64,000 nt of DNA, from assembly GCA_015485335.1 (NCBI GenBank), contig WFTT01000088.1:1-64000 (forward strand), in the 5' to 3' direction. Positions within the stretch are counted from its first letter, which is position 1. Each line of letters begins with the position of its first letter. Of this stretch, positions 56,811 to 64,000 are shown piece after piece. Source of the stretch: Robiginitomaculum sp. (GTDB lineage Bacteria > Pseudomonadota > Alphaproteobacteria > Caulobacterales > Maricaulaceae). A model generated the notes under the pieces. The model searched no databases. It saw only the letters and a program-made list of their open reading frames with translations, and was not told the DNA's origin. The translations under genes were made by a program, and so were the position numbers.

Positions 56811-57410
56811 TCAAGCCAAGCGTGACGTTTTCAGAACCTGATAGGCGCGAATCACCTGTTGCAGGCGCTCTTCGGTAGAGCGATCGCCCTTATTGGCATC
56901 AGGGTGAAATTGTTTGACCAGCTTCAGATACCGGGCGCGCACAATCTTTGGGCTCGAATCATATTCAAGGCCCAGCGTATCCATGGCCAAGCTTTGCAAA
57001 CGCCCAAGACGGCGTTTGGGCGCATCCACCTCAGCAGAAACCTTTTCACCCATAATGCCAAATGTATCGGTAAAGCGCGCGCCCTTGGCGTGCACCCCCT
57101 TGCCATCCAGATTACGGTTCATGTTCCAGGTCGGGCGATTGCCGGTGGCCTGGTCGGCCTGATAAGCGCGCACGGCGCCATCGCTCATGCCATGGAAAAA
57201 GTTCCAGGTTTTATTGTACTGGGCGGCGTGTTTTTTACAAAAGTAAAAAAACTCGTTGATCTTGTCCGGGGATTGCGGAGCCTTGCAATCGCCCTTGGTG
57301 ACACATCCATCCCACTCGCACTCACGCTCGCCTTTCTTGGCGTCGTCCTTGCCCGGCGGTTTGACCCGTATGTCAAAAAGCTTGGGCTCGTATTCAAAAT
57401 CATCATCCAT
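56811..57410 (-). CDS. J-domain protein (DnaJ-like, C-terminal J domain)
   Basis: A 199-residue co-chaperone-like protein. The J domain is at the C-terminus (about residues 140-195) with the HPD tripeptide in VKQFHPDANKGDR. The N-terminal part has CEWDGCVTKGDCKAP and YFCKKHAAQYNK, a Cys/His pattern that may bind zinc. It regularly accompanies cobS and bolA in this class; function unknown. Divergent from bolA by 51 bp. Confidence 0.9.
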   Translation of the reverse strand: MDDDFEYEPKLFDIRVKPPGKDDAKKGERECEWDGCVTKGDCKAPQSPDKINEFFYFCKKHAAQYNKTWNFFHGMSDGAVRAYQADQATGNRPTWNMNRNLDGKGVHAKGARFTDTFGIMGEKVSAEVDAPKRRLGRLQSLAMDTLGLEYDSSPKIVRARYLKLVKQFHPDANKGDRSTEERLQQVIRAYQVLKTSRLA

Positions 57411-57461
57411 GCCCCCATATTATCAAAGAGCTTTTACAAACGTCTATGGGGCAAAACACAT

Positions 57462-57734
57462 ATGAGTGCGATGGCAGCAGCAATTGAGACAAAATTACGT
57501 AAGGCCTTTGCGCCGCAAAGCCTGATTGTGCGCGATGTATCGCACCAACATGCGGGTCATGCGGGGGCCCGGCCCGGCGGTCAAACCCATTTCGAGGTCG
57601 AAATCACCTCCAGCGCCTTTAACGGGCTAAACCGCCTTGCCATCCACCGGGCCGTGATGGGCCAATTGGATGACGAATTCGCCGGCTCCCTTCATGCCTT
57701 GAATATCAAGGCAAAAGGTGTGAGTGAAGACTAG
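57462..57734 (+). CDS. bolA: BolA-family protein
   Basis: A 90-residue protein with the BolA signature: THFEVEITSSAFNGLNRLAIHRAV containing the conserved FxG and H-R residues, ending LHALNIKAKGV. BolA proteins work with monothiol glutaredoxins in iron-sulfur handling. The frame is open for 200 codons further upstream, but that region is the reverse of the J-domain gene; conservation begins at ATG 57462. Confidence 0.94.
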   Translation: MSAMAAAIETKLRKAFAPQSLIVRDVSHQHAGHAGARPGGQTHFEVEITSSAFNGLNRLAIHRAVMGQLDDEFAGSLHALNIKAKGVSED

Positions 57735-57767
57735 CCTTCATCCATTAACGAGCCCAAGAGAACCCCC

Positions 57768-59666
57768 ATGACGCAGGATCGCGCAGGCGAAACCCATCAA
57801 GACGTGCCGCGCGCCCAGGTCGATGTGGATCGTGGATCGTCCTTTGCCGCCGAGCTGGAACAGGATCGAGAGCACCGGGCCAAGGCGCGAACGGCCAAAC
57901 CCCTGCGCCGATTGTTCCCGTTTATCCTGAAATACCCCGGCCTGTTGATAGCCTTTGTCATTTTTCTGATCCTGGCATCGGGATTGACCCTGTTATTACC
58001 CGCCGCCTTTCGGCTGGTGGTGGATTGTGGCTTCTCCGGGGCCAGCACCTCGGCCATCTGTACGCAATTTGCCTTTGGCGACCGGATTGCGGGTTACTTT
58101 GCCGCCGGCATGGTCTTGGCACTGTTACTGGGCCTGGCCTCATCCTTGCGATATTATTTCATCAGCCGCCTTGGCGAACGGGTGGTCGCCGATCTGCGCC
58201 GCACAGTGTATGATCACCTGCTGACCCTCAGTCCCGGTTATTACGCCCATGTGCGTACCGGCGAAGTTTTATCACGTCTGACCACCGATACCGCGCTTAT
58301 CCAAACCGTGGTTGGCTCGTCCATTTCTGTGGCGGCGCGCACCATTGCCACCACGGTTGGCGCGCTGGTCCTGATGGTGATTGTCAGCTGGAAATTGGCT
58401 TTGTTAATGCTGGCCGTGGGGCCCATCATTCTGGGCCCGATTTTCTTTTTTGGGCGCCGTGTGCAACGGCTTTCCCGTTCCAGTCAGGACAGTCTGGCCG
58501 AGGCCTCGGCCCGAGCCAGCGAAAGCCTGCGCGCCATTGAGACCGTGCAGGCCTTTACCCGCGAGAACGAGGAACGGGCCAATTTCGCCCACGCCGTAGA
58601 GGACACCTTCAGCGTCGCCTTGCGGCGCATTCGCGTGCGCGCCTTGATGACCGGCATTATTTCCACCTTTGTGTTATCGGGATTGATTGCAGTGTTGTGG
58701 TTTGGCGCGGTGCAGGTACGCAGCGGCGCCATTACACCGGGGGCCATGACACAGTTTGTCATGTATGCCTTTGTCGCCGTCATGGGGGTGGGGGTAATGA
58801 CCGAAACCTATGCCGAGATTATGCGTGCCGCCGGGGCCACTGAACGATTGATGGAATTGCTGACCGCCGTACCAGACATTGCCAGGCCCAAAAGCCCGGT
58901 CACAAACCTGAGCAATATTCGCGGCGAACTAGCCTTTGCGGACGTTGATTTTTACTATCCGGCCCGGCCTGAAATTGCCGCCCTGAAAGAGGTTTCCTTC
59001 ACCGCCGCGCCGCGCCAGACCATTGCCCTGGTAGGGCCATCGGGGGCCGGCAAAAGCACTATATTTCAACTAATCCTTCGCTTTTATGACCCGCAGGCCG
59101 GCATGGTCAGCCTGGATGGGGTGGATATCAAACAACTGGGCCCGGCCCAATTGCGCCGCGCCATTTCCATTGTGCAACAAAATGCCCCGCTGTTTTCCGG
59201 CTCGGTGGCGGACAATATCCGGTTTGGCAAACCCGGGGCCAGTGACGAGGATATCCGCGCCGCGGCCCGGGCCGCCAATGCCCATGAGTTCATCATGGCC
59301 ATGCCTCAGGGCTATGATACGCCAGTGGGCGAAAACGCCACCATGCTATCTGGTGGCCAACGCCAACGTCTGGCCATTGCCCGGGCGGTATTGCGCAATG
59401 CGCCGATCCTGCTCTTGGACGAAGCCACCAGCGCGTTGGATTCCGAAAATGAACGCGCCATCCAACAGGCGTTCGAGACCATATCCAAAGATCGTACCAC
59501 CATCGTGATTGCCCACCGGTTGGCGACGATTTTGCGCGCCGATAGCATTATCGTCATGGATAAGGGCCGCATTATTGATCAGGGTACCCATAGCGAACTA
59601 CTGGCGCGCGGTGGTCTTTATGCCCGCCTGGCCGAACTGCAATTTGGGGATTCTGCACACAAATAA
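57768..59666 (+). CDS. ABC exporter, fused membrane and ATPase domains
   Basis: A 632-residue half-transporter. Residues about 45-345 form a six-helix ABC membrane domain; the ATPase domain carries Walker A VGPSGAGKSTIFQ near residue 427, signature LSGGQRQRLAIARAV near 528 and Walker B ILLLDEATSALDSEN near 548, with the H-loop VIAHRLAT. Works as a homodimer or heterodimer exporting lipid or drug-like molecules; MsbA- or MDR-like. It starts 33 bp after bolA and ends at a tandem repeat. Confidence 0.93.
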   Translation: MTQDRAGETHQDVPRAQVDVDRGSSFAAELEQDREHRAKARTAKPLRRLFPFILKYPGLLIAFVIFLILASGLTLLLPAAFRLVVDCGFSGASTSAICTQFAFGDRIAGYFAAGMVLALLLGLASSLRYYFISRLGERVVADLRRTVYDHLLTLSPGYYAHVRTGEVLSRLTTDTALIQTVVGSSISVAARTIATTVGALVLMVIVSWKLALLMLAVGPIILGPIFFFGRRVQRLSRSSQDSLAEASARASESLRAIETVQAFTRENEERANFAHAVEDTFSVALRRIRVRALMTGIISTFVLSGLIAVLWFGAVQVRSGAITPGAMTQFVMYAFVAVMGVGVMTETYAEIMRAAGATERLMELLTAVPDIARPKSPVTNLSNIRGELAFADVDFYYPARPEIAALKEVSFTAAPRQTIALVGPSGAGKSTIFQLILRFYDPQAGMVSLDGVDIKQLGPAQLRRAISIVQQNAPLFSGSVADNIRFGKPGASDEDIRAAARAANAHEFIMAMPQGYDTPVGENATMLSGGQRQRLAIARAVLRNAPILLLDEATSALDSENERAIQQAFETISKDRTTIVIAHRLATILRADSIIVMDKGRIIDQGTHSELLARGGLYARLAELQFGDSAHK

Positions 59667-59756
59667 GTGCTCATATAGCGAAGCTTGCCGTCGCGATAGC
59701 ACAAACAAAAAGTGCTCATATAGCGAAGCTTGCCGTCGCGATAGCACAAACAAAAA
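59667..59756. repeat. Two tandem copies of a 45-bp repeat beside tRNA-Thr
   Basis: Copy 1 (59667-59711) and copy 2 (59712-59756) are identical. Each contains GTGCT...AGCAC and GCGA...TCGC inverted pairs and ends with an A-rich tail (T-rich on the strand of the tRNA). The array starts at the first base after the ABC gene stop codon and ends four bases before tRNA-Thr. The same element, degenerate, occurs 3' of tRNA-Arg. Confidence 0.85.
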
Positions 59757-59760
59757 AAAA

Positions 59761-59836
59761 TGGTGCCGCATAGGTGACTCGAACACCTGACCCCGTCATT
59801 ACGAATGACGTGCTCTACCAACTGAGCTAATGCGGC
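59761..59836 (-). tRNA. tRNA-Thr (anticodon CGT)
   Basis: A complete 76-base cloverleaf with encoded CCA. Acceptor stem GCCGCAT pairs with ATGCGGC. The anticodon arm CGTCA-TTCGTAA-TGACG gives CGT, reading ACG. The T arm contains GTTCGAGTC. A T-tract directly follows the CCA end. Confidence 0.95.
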
Positions 59837-59972
59837 CAAAAGCCTGATAATCGCAGGCCCTTTGTTGGGCGCGCACGCTAGCGGTTTGGTACTCCGTGAG
59901 CAAGGGGAGTATGCATGAAATTTCACAGCTATCGGCACGACCTATCGCTGGCCAACCTTTGCCGGTTTTGAA

Positions 59973-60293
59973 TTATTTGGCTATGTGATGGGGCTCGTCA
60001 CAGGCGTCAGCAGGGGTGCCGCATTTTTCGCACCATTGTACGTCTTTGGAACGTGGCTCAACCTTGGGCATCACCACTTTTGAGGAATAACGGTGGAACA
60101 GCCACACCCGTATGGCACTGGCCAGACCGCTTTTCTCCTGTCGGGACTCGCGGGCTTTATCAATTTCTGCCACCAGCGCCGCCAAGGATTTGTCTTCCTC
60201 ACTGGCCGCAAGAATGAGCGCAGACCAGAATTCGGCCTCCAGCGCCAGAGAGGTCCGGTGGCCAGATATCGAAAGTGATCTTTTAATAAGCAT
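59973..60293 (-). CDS. Ribbon-helix-helix domain protein (RHH_4)
   Basis: A 106-residue protein beginning with a ribbon-helix-helix segment of the alphaproteobacterial RHH_4 type (KRSLSISGHRTSLALEAEFW, SLAALVAEIDKAR). The C-terminal part has WCEKCGTPADACDEPHH, four cysteine/histidine residues that may bind zinc. Probably DNA-binding; targets unknown. Confidence 0.85.
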   Translation of the reverse strand: MLIKRSLSISGHRTSLALEAEFWSALILAASEEDKSLAALVAEIDKARESRQEKSGLASAIRVWLFHRYSSKVVMPKVEPRSKDVQWCEKCGTPADACDEPHHIAK

Positions 60294-60619
60294 TACACAG
60301 CCTCCGGACAGATCTTTAACAACACCTGCGAACTATTATCAACCATAAACAGAAAAATAATACCAATGCGGTAACTCATTAAGTAAAGTAGACTAAGAAA
60401 TAACCGTCGCCACATTAAACAACGGTAATGCTTTAAGTAATCACTATGTTCATACTTTGTCATTTATTTCTAGCCGCATGCTGGATCGTCTTGATCCTTG
60501 GAATATAGAGTTTGTTAGATTCCTCTAACTCTTCCTGCAATTATTAAGTAGTGACTTGCACGTTGTGATTGAAGTGCCAATATGCCACATGGGCGGCAAA
60601 AGAAATATTATGAAATCTC
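60294..60619. other. 326-bp gene-free AT-rich spacer
   Basis: No reading frame, RNA gene or strong hairpin is convincing here. The sequence is noticeably more AT-rich than its neighbours. It holds the promoter of the RHH gene and the 3' end of folA transcription; I see nothing else. Confidence 0.4.
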
Positions 60620-61144
60620 TTACAAGCGATTGTAAACTTTAAGCCTATATGGGAATTCATCTTCCGGTTCGCTCGCGCCCCAATGAGTTGAATCAAGAGA
60701 CCAATTGGCCTCATCCAGATCCTTGAAATGGACATCGCCTGTAACATCAGCATCAATTTCTGTCAGATATATTCGGCGGGCAAAAGGCATGGCCAGCGCA
60801 TACAACATGGCCCCGCCGATTACTATCATTTCACTTACCCCACCGTCTCGGGCCAAGGCCGCCCCGTGCGCCCGCATGGCTTCAAAAGCTGTAAAACACT
60901 GTGCCCCTTTGGCCTGAAAGGTCGGGTCTCGTGACAGCACCAGATTGGCACGGCCAGGCAGGGGTTGCACGTGCAGGGAATCCCAGGTCTTTCGCCCCAT
61001 CAATACCGGCTTGCCCAGGGTTGTGCGTTTGAAGTGAGCCAGCTCGGACGGAATGCGCCAGGGCATTTTTCCCTGGTAACCAATCACCCCATTGCGAGCG
61101 CGCGCCACAATCAGCGAGAGAAGGATTTCATCTTGAGCATTCAT
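60620..61144 (-). CDS. folA: Dihydrofolate reductase
   Basis: NADPH-dependent reduction of dihydrofolate to tetrahydrofolate. The 174 residues show IVARARNGVIGYQGKMPWRI with the conserved Trp, the substrate Glu in PSELAHFKRTT, GKPVLMGRKTWDSL and GGAMLYALAMP. thyA lies upstream on the same strand, but a transporter gene in the opposite orientation separates them. Confidence 0.95.
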   Translation of the reverse strand: MNAQDEILLSLIVARARNGVIGYQGKMPWRIPSELAHFKRTTLGKPVLMGRKTWDSLHVQPLPGRANLVLSRDPTFQAKGAQCFTAFEAMRAHGAALARDGGVSEMIVIGGAMLYALAMPFARRIYLTEIDADVTGDVHFKDLDEANWSLDSTHWGASEPEDEFPYRLKVYNRL

Positions 61145-61193
61145 CGGTTAGGCTCTTCGCGCTTTAGGATATGAACTCACATACAGGGTCAAT

Positions 61194-61718
61194 ATGACAT
61201 CTCTTATCACGCGCCTGGGCGCCTATAAATGGACCCTGATTTATATCGCCATTATCCCGTTGGTGAACTGGTCTTTTACATGGGCCCCCAATTTTACGCT
61301 GATGGCGGGCTGGTCATTCAATCCGGTAACAGTGGTGACCGGTCTGGTGCTGGTTGTGCGCGACTTTGCCCAGCGCGAGATTGGCCACCGGGTGCTTTTT
61401 GCCATGGCGGTGGCGCTGGTCCTGACGGTCTGGCTGGCCGGACCGCAATTGGCGCTGGCATCGGGGGCCGCCTTTGCCATTGCCGAACTGGTTGATTGGG
61501 CGATCTTTACCTTTACCAAATGGCCGCTCTCGCGCCGGGTGTTTGTTTCCAGCCTGATTGCCGCGCCCATCGACAGTGTGGCGTTTCTCTATGGGGCGAA
61601 TTTTTTGCGCGCCGGCTCGTTCACCCTTGCCAATGTTATCATGTCGATTGCCGGCAAAATGGTGGGCGCGGTGGTGGTCGCCTGGGTGGTGTGGCGCGCC
61701 GAGAGGCGCAAAAGCTAA
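61194..61718 (+). CDS. VUT-family (YhhQ-like) putative queuosine-precursor transporter
   Basis: A 174-residue protein with about six hydrophobic helices. [25 protein letters not shown] is the VUT/YhhQ signature. Characterised relatives import preQ0/preQ1. It is placed on the plus strand between folA and thyA (both minus) and overlaps the thyA end by four bases. The complete queC-queE-queD pathway elsewhere in the window makes a salvage role plausible but not certain. Confidence 0.85.
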   Translation: MTSLITRLGAYKWTLIYIAIIPLVNWSFTWAPNFTLMAGWSFNPVTVVTGLVLVVRDFAQREIGHRVLFAMAVALVLTVWLAGPQLALASGAAFAIAELVDWAIFTFTKWPLSRRVFVSSLIAAPIDSVAFLYGANFLRAGSFTLANVIMSIAGKMVGAVVVAWVVWRAERRKS

Positions 61719-62509
61719 ACCGCGACTTTGGCGGCGATATGGGCCTGTGGCTCATAGCCTTGCAATTCAAAATCATCATAAGTGAAATCAAAAAGACTAT
61801 GCACGTCCGGGTTCAGGGCCATCGTAGGCAAAGCCTGGGGCGTGCGTGATAATTGCTCTTTGGCCTGATCCAGATGGTTCAGATAAAGATGTAGATCGCC
61901 AAAACTGTGCACAAATTCACCGGGCCGTAGCCCCGTCACCTGCGCCATCATCAAAGTCAGCAGCGCATAGGAAGCAATATTAAACGGCACGCCCAGAAAA
62001 ATATCGGCCGAGCGCTGGTAAAGCTGGCAGGACAGCTTGCCATCCGCCACAAAAAACTGAAACAAACAATGGCATGGCGGCAGCGCCATATCGTCTACAT
62101 CGGCGGGGTTCCAGGCCGAAACAATAATCCGCCGCGAGTGTGGGTTATCACGAATCTGGGTGATGGCCTTGCTGATCTGGTCGATTACGCGCCCGTCCGG
62201 CGCGGCCCAGGAACGCCATTGCTTGCCATATACCGGGCCCAGCTCGCCATCTTCATCGGCCCAGTCATCCCAGATACGCACACCGTTATCGCGCAGATAC
62301 GCCACATTGGTACTGCCTTGCAGGAACCACAAAAGCTCATGCACGATGGATTTCAGATGCAGTTTTTTGGTGGTCAGCACCGGAAAGCCAGCCCCCAGAT
62401 CAAAACGGATTTGCCGACCAAACACCCCGCGCGTTCCTACGCCGGTGCGATCACCGCGCTCTACCCCGTGGTCATAAACATCGCGCAATAAATCCAGATA
62501 AGCCTGCAT
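61715..62509 (-). CDS. thyA: Thymidylate synthase
   Basis: Methylates dUMP with methylene-tetrahydrofolate. The 264 residues equal the E. coli length. The catalytic Cys is in [11 protein letters not shown], with [12 protein letters not shown] at the N-terminus, [11 protein letters not shown] and [23 protein letters not shown] 62509 has AGGAG eight bases upstream; the in-frame GTG six bases earlier is too close to it. Confidence 0.97.
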   Translation of the reverse strand: MQAYLDLLRDVYDHGVERGDRTGVGTRGVFGRQIRFDLGAGFPVLTTKKLHLKSIVHELLWFLQGSTNVAYLRDNGVRIWDDWADEDGELGPVYGKQWRSWAAPDGRVIDQISKAITQIRDNPHSRRIIVSAWNPADVDDMALPPCHCLFQFFVADGKLSCQLYQRSADIFLGVPFNIASYALLTLMMAQVTGLRPGEFVHSFGDLHLYLNHLDQAKEQLSRTPQALPTMALNPDVHSLFDFTYDDFELQGYEPQAHIAAKVAV

Positions 62510-62626
62510 GATCACTCTCCTGTCCGGTTGATAGACTGATTCCGATCACCCGATCCAGCCGAGCTGTGCTTGTTCGCGGCCATGAATGGCCATAGACTGC
62601 TTACCCGCAAGGCAGGGTCAGGATTC

Positions 62627-63688
62627 ATGACAATTCATCTAGACGATCTGGCTGAATTTGGCTGGAATTCTTTTTTCAGCGTTCAACTTGATCCGGATGA
62701 TCTTCACCGGGCCGTGGCGGCGCGGGTTATGGCGGTACACCGCAATGCGCTGGAGGTTGCCGGCCCCGGCCTTGCCCGAAAAATCCCCCCCTATTTTCTG
62801 GATGAAGCCGGCGAACCGGACAATGCCACCGTCGGTGACTGGCTGTTGCTGGACCCGGACACCTTGCGCCCCTATCGGCGCCTGCAACGCAAAAGTCTGT
62901 TCCAACGCCGGGCCGCCGGCACCCAGAACAAGTCACAGCTCATCGCCGCCAACATTGATACTTTGTTTATCGTCACCTCCTGCAATCAGGATTTTAACAT
63001 CGCCCGGCTGGAGCGGTATCTGGTGATGGCCCGCGAGGCCGATGTCACCCCGGTGATCATCATCACCAAGGTCGATCTGGTGGATAATGCGCAAGACTAT
63101 GTACAGGCGGCGGCAAAATTGCTGCCGGGCCTGATGGTCGAGGCCTTAAATGCCCGTGATCCGCAATGCACGGATCATCTGGCCCCCTGGTGCGCAAAGG
63201 GACAGACTGTGGCCATGATCGGCTCGTCCGGGGTTGGTAAATCCACATTGGTCAACACCTTGTCCGGCACCCGGAAAATCACCACACAGGGCATTCGCGA
63301 AGACGATGCCAAAGGGCGGCACACCACGTCGGGGCGTACCTTGTACCGCCTGCCGGGCGGTGGCTGGGTCATGGACACGCCGGGCATGCGTGAATTGCAA
63401 TTGACCGATGTAAAAGCCGGTATTGAGACGGTTTTTGCTGATATTCTTGACCTGCAAAGCCAGTGTAAATTCAATGACTGCCAACACGAAAGTGAACCGG
63501 GATGTGCAGTTTTGGCCGCATTGGAAAATGGCGATCTGGATGCCGAGCGCTATAAGCGCTGGAAAAAACTGGCAGCCGAAGAAGCGTTTAACACCTCCAC
63601 CCAGATCGAGCGCCGAAGCCGGGACCGCCATTTTGGCAAACAAGTCAAAAATGCTCTCAAAGACAAGCGAAAACGCAGCAAGGAATAG
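62627..63688 (+). CDS. rsgA: Ribosome small subunit-dependent GTPase A
   Basis: Circularly permuted GTPase that helps mature the 30S subunit. The 353 residues have an N-terminal OB fold, then G4 (IITKVDLV), G1 (IGSSGVGKSTLVN) and G3 (MDTPGMREL) in that permuted order, and a C-terminal zinc motif CKFNDCQHESEPGCAV. The frame starts earlier (62570), but AGG before ATG 62627 and conservation favour the later start. Confidence 0.95.
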   Translation: MTIHLDDLAEFGWNSFFSVQLDPDDLHRAVAARVMAVHRNALEVAGPGLARKIPPYFLDEAGEPDNATVGDWLLLDPDTLRPYRRLQRKSLFQRRAAGTQNKSQLIAANIDTLFIVTSCNQDFNIARLERYLVMAREADVTPVIIITKVDLVDNAQDYVQAAAKLLPGLMVEALNARDPQCTDHLAPWCAKGQTVAMIGSSGVGKSTLVNTLSGTRKITTQGIREDDAKGRHTTSGRTLYRLPGGGWVMDTPGMRELQLTDVKAGIETVFADILDLQSQCKFNDCQHESEPGCAVLAALENGDLDAERYKRWKKLAAEEAFNTSTQIERRSRDRHFGKQVKNALKDKRKRSKE

Positions 63689-63793
63689 CCTTTGGCTGAC
63701 CGCAAATAATCATTATGGCCAAAATGACCCCGTATGGCCTCATGACGAACGCCTTTGTGTTGGTTATACTGAGGACAATAAAGGGGGATTGCC

Positions 63794-64000
63794 ATGACTG
63801 CGCCTGCACCGGCCAATGCCGACGCCGCAACTGTTTCACAAAAAAACCAGAACCCGTTTACCGGGCTGGATTATCTGGTACTGGCCATTATTGGCGCCCT
63901 ATCCGGCATCGCCTTAAAGCTGGCCCTGGACGAGGGTTTTATTGTCGAAACCCTGCAGGCACCTCTCATTGCCTTTATCATGACCTTTGCTGCCGGCACG
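63794..64000 (+). CDS. Membrane protein, N-terminus only
   Basis: From ATG 63794, preceded by AAGGGGG, a frame of 69 codons is open to the window end. A short polar N-terminus (about 24 residues) is followed by the hydrophobic segment YLVLAIIGALSGIALKLAL and another starting near the edge (LIAFIMTFAAG). The family cannot be decided from this fragment; a DUF4153-like protein is one possibility. Confidence 0.65.
   Translation, partial: MTAPAPANADAATVSQKNQNPFTGLDYLVLAIIGALSGIALKLALDEGFIVETLQAPLIAFIMTFAAGT

Noticed and set aside
56859-57461. Long N-terminal extension of bolA
   Set aside because: The frame stays open by chance across the J-domain gene; BolA conservation begins at 57462.
59667-59756. 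CRISPR-like array
   Set aside because: Only two directly abutting units with no spacers and no cas genes nearby.

Overview
The window reads as a chromosomal segment of an alphaproteobacterium, moderately GC-rich with AT-rich intergenic stretches. The evidence is gene content and order: an F1 ATP synthase cluster (atpHAGDC) close to priA and fsa, cobS/cobT next to a J-domain protein and bolA, CarD and a 7Fe ferredoxin next to a Suv3-like helicase, a PodJ-like polar protein, CtrA-type TTAACCAT half-sites, and an XRE/ScfR-type regulator facing isocitrate lyase. A large TonB-dependent receptor points to a free-living aquatic or soil heterotroph. I cannot name the genus. I see no rRNA, prophage, insertion sequence or CRISPR array.

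Layout. 1-4130: glyoxylate shunt (aceA, aceB) with a divergent regulator, closed by a bidirectional terminator shared with a TonB receptor (4146-6380). 6683-9967: four genes joined by ATGA overlaps (APC permease, thioesterase, methionine aminopeptidase, RadC). 9998-11165: a small unknown protein and an orphan LuxR regulator. 11383-15815: xerC, DUF484 and fsa, divergent from priA. 15826-17766: hybrid histidine kinase. 18059-23178: atpHAGDC with a small cysteine-rich gene inserted between atpD and atpC. 23222-28740: DUF2332 protein, IYD-like nitroreductase, PodJ-like protein, TfoX-like protein. 28821-33851: an accessory-looking block of a TetR regulator with a clear operator, a broken hydrolase-glycosyltransferase fusion, a methyltransferase, an exported protein and a DoxX protein. 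33848-38070: thiolase, exported TPR protein, flavin monooxygenase, cutA. 38122-39841: queC-queE-queD, then a desaturase and tRNA-Arg. 41260-46850: TetR/DAO-type oxidase pair, HD protein, YjdM, AraC regulator, CPBP protease, nuclease-like protein. 46919-51352: carD, fdxA, TerB, S4 protein, helicase. 51581-53639: rpmB and a lipoprotein amidohydrolase. 53904-59666: cobT, cobS, J-domain protein, bolA, ABC exporter. 59761-64000: tRNA-Thr, RHH protein, folA, a VUT transporter, thyA, rsgA and a cut-off membrane protein.

Most of the window is ordinary housekeeping DNA. The points that depart from expectation are: a PriA that has lost three of the four ligands of one zinc site; a QueD with tyrosine where the catalytic cysteine should be; a nuclease-fold protein with arginine in place of the catalytic glutamate; a LuxR regulator with a remodelled ligand pocket; the cysteine-rich gene inside the atp operon; a fusion gene broken by a stop codon and a frameshift; and a repeat found on the 3' side of both tRNA genes. 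I did not find a clearly new multi-gene system.
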